From Chrysochromulina tobinii (lineage: Eukaryota; Haptophyta; Prymnesiales; Chrysochromulinaceae), in assembly GCA_001275005.1 (NCBI GenBank), contig JWZX01002446.1, forward strand, positions 1 through 37,716: a DNA stretch of 37,716 nt. The letters are read 5' to 3'. A model generated the notes under the pieces. It had not been told where the DNA came from and searched no databases. It saw only the letters and a program-made list of their open reading frames with translations. The number at the start of each line of letters is the position of its first letter. The stretch's first letter is position 1. A program made the translations under genes and the position numbers. Below are positions 17,357 to 28,160 of this stretch, piece by piece.

Positions 17357-18698
17357 GCTCCGAGTCGAGATCGGACGGATCTCGAATCGGAGCACCTCTC
17401 TCTCGTGAGCGCCACCCTTCGTAGGTGGCGCCCGAGGCGGCTGTGTGTGAGACATGTACATATGTGGTCATTGGGGCGGTGGCACAGCGTCGTCGGTGAC
17501 GCGCGCACGGCGGAAGGCCTTGGAAGCCTCTCCGCCGATGCGGCGCGCGCCGCGACTGGCACGCGCCACAGCTGCTGGCCCCGAACGCGTATTGGTCTCC
17601 AGCACTGAGACCATCCTTTGTGCATCAGATGCGTGCGTGTGTGTGTTTGTGCATGCGTGTGGCTGGTGGAAGGTGTCCCCTTATGTGTACCCTGCGGCGG
17701 TCAGCGGCTCTCAGCGCAGACCGCGGCGGGTGAGTCTGAGTGGTGGAGCCCCAGCGTGGCATGTGTGGACGTGAGCGTCGTGCTCCGTTGGGCGGCGTAC
17801 GTGTATTTGTGCCGGGCGCGCGCGGTCGGTGACGGTGTGTTTCGCCGGCCGGGGCGCAGCCGGTGCGTGCGCCGGACGCCCGGACCCGGACCAGGGTGCG
17901 TCGAAATGCGCGCCTAGGCTGTGCGCAGCGCCTGTCGCGTCTGCCGTCTCGGCTCTCGCCGGTCCGGCGCTCGGGGCTTGTGGTTTCGCTCATCAATGCT
18001 TTTTCGCGATCCGTAATGTTTTGTGCGCGACCGTCGTCGCGGTGCGGATCGGTCACCTCAGCCGTCAGCGCGCACGTCCACACTATCTTTCAGTCAGTCA
18101 GTTTCGTTTACAGTTTCGTCGCGGTCCCCCCGCGCTCACCCACAAGCCACATTCATAAATCGCACCCGCCTGCGTGTGGCACCCCCCTACAACGGTTCAA
18201 CGCACAGTAAACCCTCTGGAGATTCTGACTTTCTGACATGGTTGCTTTCTGAGGGCTGAGCTCAAGATTCTCTGAAAAACACCGGCGACGTGCACACTGC
18301 ATCACATCACTCTTCGCATCGATCGTCGAAGAGTTGAAACGGGGGAAAAGAGTCAGCCCAGCCACACAAGGCTTGGTGTACATGTGATACATGTGAGTTG
18401 TGACAGCGAACTCAGTGGGTTCTAGCACGATAGAGCGAAAGATTGGTTGTCTTCAGGGATGAACAACGTCAAGGGCGGCATTAAGGGCGGCAGGCGCTGA
18501 GGCGCATCAATGGCTCGATGTGAGCTACAATAGTAGATGCGCCGGCGGGCGGGGAAAACCATTTACTAGTAAGGAAACCATTACCTGAATGCTGTGCATA
18601 TGCATGCAATCCGTAGCAATCTGTGAGTACCGGCCAAAACATGCCCAAACATCTTGGGATTCCACGAGTCGGCATAAAAAGAGTGCCAGGAAAGACCG
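17357..18698. other. 1.3-kb intergenic region, no supported gene
   Basis: It lies between the low-complexity gene and the sulfatase. I see no frame with recognisable content on either strand. It contains a GT/TG-rich patch (17630-17670), a GTCA repeat (18090-18103), and ACATGT hexamers at 17452, 18380 and 18389. No tRNA or snRNA signature was recognised. Confidence 0.5.
18672..18680 (+). promoter_or_regulatory. TATA-like element upstream of the sulfatase start
   Basis: GCATAAAAA lies 19-27 bases before the sulfatase ATG. It resembles a TATA box, but the spacing to the start codon would leave almost no 5' UTR, so it may be coincidental. Confidence 0.2.
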
Positions 18699-20687
18699 AT
18701 GCCGCCCAACATCGTCCTCTTTGTCGCCGATGACATCCCACGCAACATGTTGGGTGCGTACGGTGCGCGCTCGGACTTGTCGCCCAATCTGGACGCGCTC
18801 GCTCGCGAGGGCGTGGTCTTCGAGCGCGCGTTCACAACGGCTCCACTGTGCACACCCAGCCGCTTTGCGCTCCTCACCGGCCGGTATGCGAGCAACGCGA
18901 GCTCGATCGTGTCGCACCGTCCATGGAACATGGTGGCCTTCAACACCTTCCTGACGGGTGCGGAGCCCACGCTCGCTGCGCGGCTGCGCCGCGCGGGATA
19001 CGCCACCGGCTTCTGCGGCAAGTACCACCTGGGCTTTCCGCTCTCCAAGGGTCCGCAGAGTGCCAAGGCGCGTGGGCGCGCCAAGTTTGGCGGCGGCGGC
19101 CGTGGCCTCTCGTACGAGGACATGGTCGAGTCCGTGCGCACGTACGGTGGCTTCGAGGAAGTTGTGAGCCTGTGGGGCGGCAACAAGCAGACGGCGCAGA
19201 GCCCCCACAATCCAGAGTGGATGGCTGCGCAGGCGGTGGGCTTCGTACGGCGCGCGGCTGGGGCGCAGCCCAGGGGTGGCGCCGCGGCGGGTGCTTCTTC
19301 GAGTGCGACGCGCCCATCACGGCGCCCCTTTTTCCTCTATTTTGCCGGCACGGTGCCGCACACGCCCTTCAGCCTGCCCGCGTCCTTCGAGGTGAATGTC
19401 ACACGCACCCCCGCAGGGGCAGTGCCTTATGAGCCCTCCTGGGAGGCCCAGCGGCAGCGGCTGCTCGCGCGCCTGAGGCCTCTCGGCCTCATCTGTAAGG
19501 ACTACCGCGAGTGCCACCGGCTCCACTACGCCGGCGCCAACGGCGCCAAGGACGCCCACAACGACGCGTACCACCGGCCCTTAGCTCTGAGTGACACGTG
19601 GCTGGACGGAACGTGGCTGTACTCGGAGCCAAATTTTGAGCAGGGGCGGCTCGCGAGGCTCTTCGCAGTGGGGCTAGCATGGCTCGATGACTCGATTGGC
19701 ACCGTCATCAAGTCGCTGCACGAGTACGGACTGCGACAGAGCACTGTGCTCATCTTCACAGCCCTCGCGCATGCAAGTGCTCACCACGACGCCCCGCCAC
19801 TTCCCCACAGGTACGGACTGCGACAGAGCACTGTGCTCATCTTCACAGCTGACCACGGCGCTTCGTTCCTTGGGAAGGGCCACGTGTACGAGGCTGGCGT
19901 GCGTGTGCCCCTCATCGCCAGCTGGCCCGACGGCGCCGCCGGTGCCGCCAGCGCCGGTGACGTGGCGACTCCTCGGCGCTCGACTCGACGCTCGTCTGCC
20001 AACGTCGCCCTGATCGACCTTGCACCCACTCTTCTCATGGCCGCTGGGGCGGAGGTGCAGGCGGAGGCGGCCAGCCTTCATGGGCAAAGCTTCTTATCCC
20101 TCGTGGCCCCGCACGCCGCCGAGGCCGCCGCCGCTCGTGCCACTCGTGCCGCCGCCGATGCTCGCACGGGCGCGGCCGGTGCGGGCGCCGTCCTGAGCGC
20201 CGTCCTGGGCGCCACCGGTGCGGGCGCCGTCCTGGGCGCCACCGACATGGACACGTGGCACTCGCGCCCGATCTTCATCGAGATTGGGTATGGGCGCGCC
20301 GTGATACGCGGCGTGTGGAAGCTGCTCGTCATCAACGACCCCATCGACAGGTGCCGCGCCGCATCGGACGGCACGTGCCGCAACTTGCATGCGGAGTCGA
20401 TCGACCGTTACCAATGCAACTTCACGGCCAACGGTCATCTGGGCAACCGGCTGGTGTGCAACATGACGTACGACGCGGTCGCGCGCCATGCGGGCTTCTG
20501 CGACCGGCGCCAGCTGTACAATCTCGAGGCGGACCCTCTGGAGCAGCGCAACGTCGTCGCTGAGCACCCGAATCTCTATGGTGAGCTGCTCGCCCTCATC
20601 GTGGCGCATGTGCGACACGTGGAGGCGGGCAACCCGGCCGTTGCCAACCGGACTCCCAACCAGTGTTCACTGCCCGCTCGAAAATAG
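18699..20687 (+). CDS. Sulfatase (type I, formylglycine-dependent)
   Basis: The full frame is 662 codons; removing an inferred 87-bp intron (19724-19810) leaves 633 residues. The start PNIVLFVADD supplies the metal-binding aspartates. LCTPSRFALLTGR (Cys 51) is the CxPSR signature whose Cys is oxidised to formylglycine. GFCGKYHLG matches the conserved GKWHLG lysine/histidine, and IFTADHGASFLGKGHVYEAG supplies the second Asp/His metal and substrate residues. Type I sulfatases hydrolyse sulfate esters of polysaccharides or glycosaminoglycan-like glycans; the substrate cannot be told here. There is no clear N-terminal signal peptide from this ATG; an upstream exon could supply one. Ala/Gly-rich insertions occur near 190 and 470-510. 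The intron is a 39-nt perfect direct duplication; without splicing, the YGLRQSTVLIFTA segment would appear twice. Confidence 0.9.
   Translation: MPPNIVLFVADDIPRNMLGAYGARSDLSPNLDALAREGVVFERAFTTAPLCTPSRFALLTGRYASNASSIVSHRPWNMVAFNTFLTGAEPTLAARLRRAGYATGFCGKYHLGFPLSKGPQSAKARGRAKFGGGGRGLSYEDMVESVRTYGGFEEVVSLWGGNKQTAQSPHNPEWMAAQAVGFVRRAAGAQPRGGAAAGASSSATRPSRRPFFLYFAGTVPHTPFSLPASFEVNVTRTPAGAVPYEPSWEAQRQRLLARLRPLGLICKDYRECHRLHYAGANGAKDAHNDAYHRPLALSDTWLDGTWLYSEPNFEQGRLARLFAVGLAWLDDSIGTVIKSLHEYGLRQSTVLIFTALAHASAHHDAPPLPHRYGLRQSTVLIFTADHGASFLGKGHVYEAGVRVPLIASWPDGAAGAASAGDVATPRRSTRRSSANVALIDLAPTLLMAAGAEVQAEAASLHGQSFLSLVAPHAAEAAAARATRAAADARTGAAGAGAVLSAVLGATGAGAVLGATDMDTWHSRPIFIEIGYGRAVIRGVWKLLVINDPIDRCRAASDGTCRNLHAESIDRYQCNFTANGHLGNRLVCNMTYDAVARHAGFCDRRQLYNLEADPLEQRNVVAEHPNLYGELLALIVAHVRHVEAGNPAVANRTPNQCSLPARK
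19724..19849 (+). repeat. 39-nt perfect direct duplication forming an 87-bp intron in the sulfatase gene
   Basis: Bases 19724-19762 and 19811-19849 are identical and begin GTACGGACTGCGACAG. The first copy starts at the inferred donor (CACGA|GTACGG) and the second directly after the acceptor (CCCCACAG|GTACGG). Splicing restores HEYGLRQSTVLIFTADHG without loss. Confidence 0.92.
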
Positions 20688-20813
20688 CCGAATTCGAATT
20701 TTTAACGTCCTCTATTGGGTAAAGGCTGGGGATTTCGCGCGAATCAGCCGTTGTCACGCTAAAAAAGGCGAATCAGCCGTTGTCCTCAAAACAAAACCGA
20801 ACCATCTCGTACC

Positions 20814-22461
<1,648 letters not shown>

Positions 22462-22776
22462 GCGTGCTGCCGCCCGGCCGTCTTGGCGTCTTGCCTCGGG
22501 CTCTGTTGCGCACTGCTGAACTATTGTGCGCACCCAACACACGTCGCGCGCGCGCGCGCTGCCGGACTACGGGCGTGTGTAACCGTCATCCCATGCAATC
22601 AGCTACTGTCGTACAATCAGCTGTGTGCTGAAGCGTGATCCGAGACAGACATGCGTAAAATACGTGTAGTAAAGGAAAGCCGTAGCGAGGACCGTGGCGG
22701 TGCTGCACGCGAATCCCGTTCCCTGGGCATGCGATGTGTTGCACTGTGGGCGAAACAATAAACGACACGCGCAGGC
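22462..22776. other. Tubulin 3' region, with AATAAA-like signal
   Basis: Intergenic region between alpha-tubulin and the ARM/EF-hand gene. AATAAA occurs at 22757-22762, only 15 bases before the first ATG of the next gene, so it may be the tubulin poly(A) signal or chance. A CG dinucleotide run lies at 22547-22560. Confidence 0.35.
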
Positions 22777-25467
22777 ATGCATCTACCTTTCGCAAAAGTC
22801 GCATTTCGACACCAAATTAGCATGGCAGGGACACATGTGGTCGAGCTGCCGGCAAGGATAGTCCAGGTCCCTGGCCTCATCGCCTTGCATATGCGGCAAC
22901 ACGAAATGGACGAGAACACTCAGATCAGCTGCTGCGATGCGCTCAGCCAGATCGCGAGGGGCAACGACGTTCAACGCCACGAGGTGCTCAAAGCTGAAGG
23001 GCACGTTTCGGTTGTGGATGCGATGATACGGCACCGGGCAAATGTGCGGGTGCAGCGGGCGGGGAGCGCCGCGCTGGCGAGCATCGCGTCGGGGAACGAG
23101 GAGGGCAAGAGCGCAATACTCGCAAAGGGCGGGCTCCGTGCGCTGGTCCTCGCGTTGGACCTTCACGGCGGCGATTTGAAGCTGCTCTTCATCGCGTGCG
23201 GCGCGCTAAGGTATCTCTCCACCGGCGACGCACGGCGCAAGCGGCTCCTGCTTGGGTCCGGCCTGCCGTTGGGGTACACGTGGACGGATAACCCATCGAG
23301 TGCGGTCGTCATCAGCGACGTCTTCTCGTCGGCGCTAGTCGCGCGCTTGGTCGCCGGCGAGCCGCTCGCATTCACGCTCGAGGAGCTTGAGGAGCTCAAA
23401 CAGCGCTCAACGTCGGGCGGCTCGCAGGCGGCCAATTTGAGGCCGAGCGATTGCATCAAGGGCTACGCCCCCGGGGCTGTAAAGTACCTTTTGAGTGAGC
23501 CTTGGTCACTGAAGGATGCGCTCCTGCGCTCGTCGAGCCGCGTCGAGACGCTGTTCAAGGCGTGGGACAAGGACCAGAGCGGCACCCTCGACAAGACGGA
23601 GTTCTATCGGGCGGTGCGCGCGCTCGGGTTCGCCGTCGAGCAGGCTGATTCGGATGCCCTCTTCGACACGCTCGACGCCGACGGCTCGGGGGCGATGGAG
23701 TACTCGGAGCTCGACATGATGTTGCGCACGACGGAGGGAAACGAGGCGCCCCTCGGACTCCGATTCCGGGAGGTGATCAAGCCTCCTACGGACGCGCACG
23801 AGATCGTCAACGATCAGCTCTCGAGCGCGCTCCAATCGAGCACCTCTTCCGAACAGCGTGAGTTTACGCATCGAGAGCTCGCGAGCTTTGGGGTGTCCGC
23901 AAGCGTAGTGCCCGCTAATAAGGGGGCCTTCGTGCGAGCGCGCGCGCCGCCGAGCCCGGTGTACTTCAAGCCCGCGCTCGACGGACCCCTCGGCCTCAAG
24001 TGGACGCAAGTGGACTCGCCCGAGCAGCCCGCCGGCACGGAGCTGATCAACGGGGCGATGTCGAGGGCCCTTGGAGACAGGGACAGGGATGCGGACACAG
24101 GCGGAACAGAGGAGCTGAGTGCGGACGAGTTTGTCAGGTTCTGCGCGCGCGGCATCCGGCACGACAGCTTCGTCAGGTCGTGGGCGCCCGCGGACCAGGT
24201 TCTCTTCCGCGTGGCGAAGCGCTCCCCGCTCGACAAGCACGGAAGGCCCATTCTACAAGCGGAGCACGCGCATGACCTTGGGCGCACATGGCGCCAGATG
24301 CCGCCAGGCGAGCTCAAGGGGTGGGGACTTTTGGGCGCAGGCGAGCTGAGTCATGCACCGCTCTTCCGGATGCTGCAGGGGAAGATGGCCGCCATACAGC
24401 GGAAATCGTATGAGGACCAGAGCGCCGCGGAGCGACTGGGCGAGATCGAGCTCTCGGATGCTGAGATCGCGCACCTCGACCTGCCGCCACTGCATGCCAA
24501 CAGCTTCATCGCCACGTGTGTCCAAGGGACCGAGCGCTACTTCAAGCCGCTCAGCGCACTCGGCGCGACTGTGGCGGCAATGGAGCGCTACCCAAGCGAG
24601 ATCGATGTGCAGCTCAAGGCTGTGGGAGTCCTGAGCAACCTGGCCTGCGGCGACGAGGCTTGCCAAGTAGCGATCGTCACGTCGGGGGCGCTGGCGGCGA
24701 TCATGGCGTCGTTGCGGCTGGATGCGGTCGAGGTACGCCGCTGCGGCTGTGCCGCGCTCGCCAACCTGACGTACAGTAATGGAATGCTCAAGCAGGCTAT
24801 CGTAGCGGCCGGCGGCGTGCGGGCGCTCGTGGCCACGATGAAGGTCAGCCCTGGCGACGCGACCGTGCAAACCGCCTCGATCAGTGCGCTCGCGAACCTC
24901 GCTCTTGGCGATTTGAACGAGAGAGACGAGAGCGAAGAGCGCAAAGACGACGTTCTAAAGAACCCCAAGATGAGCGAGAAGCTCATCTACCTCCTCAAGA
25001 TCATGACCATCGCGTCAAGAGCGCCCCGGAAGGCACAGACGTCCGAGGCGCAGAAGGTGCCGAAGCTCTCATGGGCAGCCACCCGCAGGCACGCAGTGCT
25101 GTCCGCCGGTGCGGCGGAGGCCGTGGTCGCGGCCATGCAGCACCGGTACGCCGACGAGGCTCAGCAATTGCGTGTCGTGCGGGCCGGCTGCTCGGCGCTG
25201 CAAGTCTTCGCACTCGGCAAAGACGGGGGCGAAGACGAGACGGCTACAAGAGCGCGCGAGGCAGTCGTGAGCGCGGGCGGCGTGAGTGCCGTAATCGAGG
25301 GTATGAGGAACGCTCGTGACGATGTGGTCATCAAGGGCCGCGGTTTTGGGGCGCTCAACTGCATTGCGAGTGGCGGCGACGACTCTAACCAAGCGGTCGT
25401 CTCGGGAGGTGGCAAGGCGTGGCGAAGCCAGCCACTGGTGCCGCTCGTGAAGGCATTTGTTGATTGA
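22777..25467 (+). CDS. Armadillo-repeat protein with central EF-hand pair
   Basis: Single frame of 896 residues. Residues ~40-150 form ARM-like helical repeats (DALSQIARGNDVQR, SAALASIASGNEEGK). A canonical EF-hand pair follows: DKDQSGTLDKTE (264-275) and DADGSGAMEYSE (300-311), both with complete ligand sets. Two related short blocks, APLGLRFREV and GPLGLKWTQV, flank a linker region, and a third acidic loop-like segment (DRDRDADTGGTEELSADEF) lies near 430. The second ARM array runs from ~600 to 880 (GVLSNLACGDEACQ, ALANLTYSNG, ALANLALGD). This suggests a Ca2+-responsive scaffold, possibly flagellar; that role is inference. ATG 22777 is used, but ATG 22822 (MAGTHVVELPARI) is an equally good start and leaves room after the AATAAA at 22757. 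No introns are apparent. Confidence 0.75.
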   Translation: MHLPFAKVAFRHQISMAGTHVVELPARIVQVPGLIALHMRQHEMDENTQISCCDALSQIARGNDVQRHEVLKAEGHVSVVDAMIRHRANVRVQRAGSAALASIASGNEEGKSAILAKGGLRALVLALDLHGGDLKLLFIACGALRYLSTGDARRKRLLLGSGLPLGYTWTDNPSSAVVISDVFSSALVARLVAGEPLAFTLEELEELKQRSTSGGSQAANLRPSDCIKGYAPGAVKYLLSEPWSLKDALLRSSSRVETLFKAWDKDQSGTLDKTEFYRAVRALGFAVEQADSDALFDTLDADGSGAMEYSELDMMLRTTEGNEAPLGLRFREVIKPPTDAHEIVNDQLSSALQSSTSSEQREFTHRELASFGVSASVVPANKGAFVRARAPPSPVYFKPALDGPLGLKWTQVDSPEQPAGTELINGAMSRALGDRDRDADTGGTEELSADEFVRFCARGIRHDSFVRSWAPADQVLFRVAKRSPLDKHGRPILQAEHAHDLGRTWRQMPPGELKGWGLLGAGELSHAPLFRMLQGKMAAIQRKSYEDQSAAERLGEIELSDAEIAHLDLPPLHANSFIATCVQGTERYFKPLSALGATVAAMERYPSEIDVQLKAVGVLSNLACGDEACQVAIVTSGALAAIMASLRLDAVEVRRCGCAALANLTYSNGMLKQAIVAAGGVRALVATMKVSPGDATVQTASISALANLALGDLNERDESEERKDDVLKNPKMSEKLIYLLKIMTIASRAPRKAQTSEAQKVPKLSWAATRRHAVLSAGAAEAVVAAMQHRYADEAQQLRVVRAGCSALQVFALGKDGGEDETATRAREAVVSAGGVSAVIEGMRNARDDVVIKGRGFGALNCIASGGDDSNQAVVSGGGKAWRSQPLVPLVKAFVD

Positions 25468-26007
25468 TGAGTGTGTTGGTGCTGATGCCCGCGGATCTGC
25501 GAACCGGCGCCTGTTGAGCGAATGTAGCCACTGGTTACCCAACCCAGCCACCACGGGGTGGTCCCGGTGGCGGTGCGGGACCGGGGCTGCGTCGAATCCG
25601 TAGAGGAAATAAAAGGAGCACGTCCTTGCTCCTTGCGCGAGCGTCAAACCACAAACGGATCGAAAACTGCAAACTCTCGAATACGAAACTCTCGGGGTCC
25701 CAACCCTCACCACGCTCGACTTCTGATACTGACAAACATGTGTAGCGGTTTGTGGCTAGTCCGCAGCTCCGCACGCTAGATTGAGTGACGCACCGAGTCC
25801 ACAGACGACACCACACTCAGGTGCGCGGCGGATGCTATCTGATTACTAGCATTAGGGTCAGGGACGGAAGTGGTCACCAGCGCACAACAAGGACAGTTAT
25901 ACGCGTGTCGCAGATCGCAATCGCCGCGCGAGGCACTTCTGCGCATCACATTACACCCCGGACACGAGGCGGCCTACTCTAGCCTATATACTCGAAATGG
26001 GAAATGC
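25468..26007. other. Convergent intergenic region, no supported gene
   Basis: It lies between the ARM/EF-hand gene (plus) and the SGNH-like gene (minus). It contains an ACATGT at 25736 and a TATATA at 25985. I see no coding frame with recognisable content; both 3' UTRs should be here. Confidence 0.45.
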
Positions 26008-27891
26008 TCAGATGGTTACGTGAAGGCAGGACGAGGTGTTAGCGAAGCATGCCGCGCCGACATGCCCTGGCTTGCCCGCCCTCCATCCATCCACACATTC
26101 AGCACGCACCTGAACACCGATAGCCCTCGTGTGCGTGCCCTTTTTGGCCAACAGGCAGTGCTGCAAGCAGCTCGCGACGCGCAGCCCGAGCCGATCGATG
26201 CGCACGTGCGACCGATTGAGGTTCGCAAGGCGAGGGGCTCGACGAGGCGTCGGCGACGGATTTGAGGCATGCGTCACGTTCACGTAGCAGTCGCCGGTGC
26301 GCTTGTGCAGCAAGAAGGAGGTTGTGGAGGAGATGGTTGCATGCAAATTCGGATTCCACGTGTCCACTGTTGGGAATGGTGCCACAACCGACCTGCGATC
26401 TTGCGATGACGTGCCTGCGAGTTCGTAGCACGCGCAACCACGCCCGCATGCAATCGAAAAGCGGCCACTCTCGGGCCGCCACGACAGCATGTAGCCAAGC
26501 GCCACCTCGAGCAGCGCGCACGTCACATGTGGCGCAATCGGCCCGAGGGTGAGGACGTGAGTGTTGTGGGTGTGGAGCTGGCTCTCATGCGAGCCGTACT
26601 TGGCGGCTGCCCGATCGCCCATCTCCGTGCCATGCACCACCTCGAGGTAAGATTCATAGCCGAGCTTCTCGACACCAGGGTTGTCCACGCCGCCATCGTT
26701 GACCAGCCTCCACGTGCCGTGGTGGCCGTCGGACGCCCCGAGCTGGCCCGAAGAGACCGGGAATGAGACCGGCATGTCGGCGGCACTCGTGTAGCAAACC
26801 TCTTCGTGATGCAGCAACAGCATGTCATCAGTTGCGTCCGATGGCAGCACAGTTCGTACACTGCCCCACGGCGCAGGGACGTCAACCTCCACTGCATCAT
26901 GTTCAAGGTCCGCACCGCTCTCGTTTACGAGCGCTCGTGCCCTTTCGCGACGCAGGCGCTCAATCAGAAAGCTTGCCACTGCCCTGCCCATCAACGCATG
27001 CCCGGCACAGTTGGGATGGGCCTTGTCGGCGTGGAATCCGCCGTCACCCTCGCCCTCGCCCATGCTATAGTTGCGCTCGAGGAGAGGGCGCATCACCGAG
27101 CGCAGGAGGAGGACGTCGAGGTTCACCGACGGCGCACGAGGTGCACTGAGCAGCCCGCGCTCAAAAGTGGAGACCCATTCCGGAGGGATTGTGTTCCAGC
27201 CGTCGTGTGGTGCGGATGGCGGCCAGCCAATGAAGGCGACAGCGCTCTTGGGTGCAGCGCGGCGCACGCCTGCAACGAGCTCGGCAATGTCGGATAACCC
27301 GCGAGGGCCTTTGAGAACGGCGCTGTTCTCGAGCTCGAGCAGAACGATGTTGGTGTTTGCCTGCAGGCCAAAGCGTGATGGGCACTGCTCAAAGTAAGAG
27401 GCATCGACGGCCGATTTCCCAAAGAGCCCCACATGCACTTCGACACCGCGTAAGCTCTGCTGCAGGCTATCACTCAAGATGAGGCCCCAGGAGGTTTCGA
27501 TGCTGCAGGCGGTGCTAACTGCTCCTGCATGACAAGCCGACGTCGCGCCGCAGCCGCCAGTGACTGAGCCGCCAAGAACCAACACCCGCAGAGGCGATGC
27601 GTACGCCGCACGCTGCCACCGCCAGTCGAGTTCGTTCAGTGCCGCCGCTGCGAATGCATCAGCGCCAGCGCGCCACAGTGGCAAATCGCTGAGTGAATGG
27701 ACAGTGGCGTTGGCGCGCTCGTAGGGCGCGCCCCACACCCAGAGCCCCATCCACTGCACCTCAGAGCGACGTACGGCGAGAAGAAGCCTGGGTGGGCTTC
27801 ACGTTGTTCGCAGTATCCTCCCCAGGAGGCGCTTCGTGCACACCTGTGACCGCTGACTCAGGAGCCTGGCCAGGCGGGGCGGGGCATTCAT
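26008..27891 (-). CDS. SGNH-hydrolase-like protein, probable extracellular or Golgi glycan esterase
   Basis: The main exon is 27753-26008 (about 582 codons). RVLVLGGSVTGGCG (residues ~57-70 of this exon) is the GDS-like nucleophile block of SGNH hydrolases, and FHADKAHPNCAGHALMG near 245-260 provides the DxxH Asp/His. The second half is Cys-rich with N-glycosylation sequons (NVTHAS, NRSHVR) and may be a separate carbohydrate-binding or lectin-like region. SGNH enzymes remove acyl groups from polysaccharides or lipids; the substrate is unknown. I infer a first exon 27891-27844 (MNAPPRLARLLSQRSQ) joined through a 90-bp GTGTGC...GTGCAG intron, with matching phase. Without it, translation could start at ATG 27750. 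The N terminus is thus uncertain. Confidence 0.6.
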
Positions 27892-28160
27892 GTTAGGATA
27901 ACGTTCTAGAAACTATTTGAGTTTTCTTCGCTTCGTCATTAAACGTGCATGTCAACGCACCAAGACAAGTCAGTGCGCCCAGTATGCACCGCAGTACCCC
28001 TCAGGTACATGTACCAGAAACTGGCACCCGGAAAATAATCCAGCCGTGACGGCCGAAATCTTTCGCAGTGCGATACGTTGAACGTTCGAAAGCCAAGCCC
28101 TCTCCCAGTTTATGGAAATGACTCACTCTCTGGCGGGGCGCCTCCCCTTTGGCTTTGCCC
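27892..28160. other. Intergenic region between two minus-strand genes
   Basis: It holds the 3' end of the coiled-coil gene and the promoter of the SGNH-like gene. It contains the 12-bp perfect palindrome GGTACATGTACC at 28004-28015. Confidence 0.4.

Noticed and set aside
17357-18698. Search for tRNA, snRNA or rRNA genes in the large intergenic region
   Set aside because: No cloverleaf, snRNA core or rRNA-like sequence was recognised by eye; a covariance search would be needed to exclude them.
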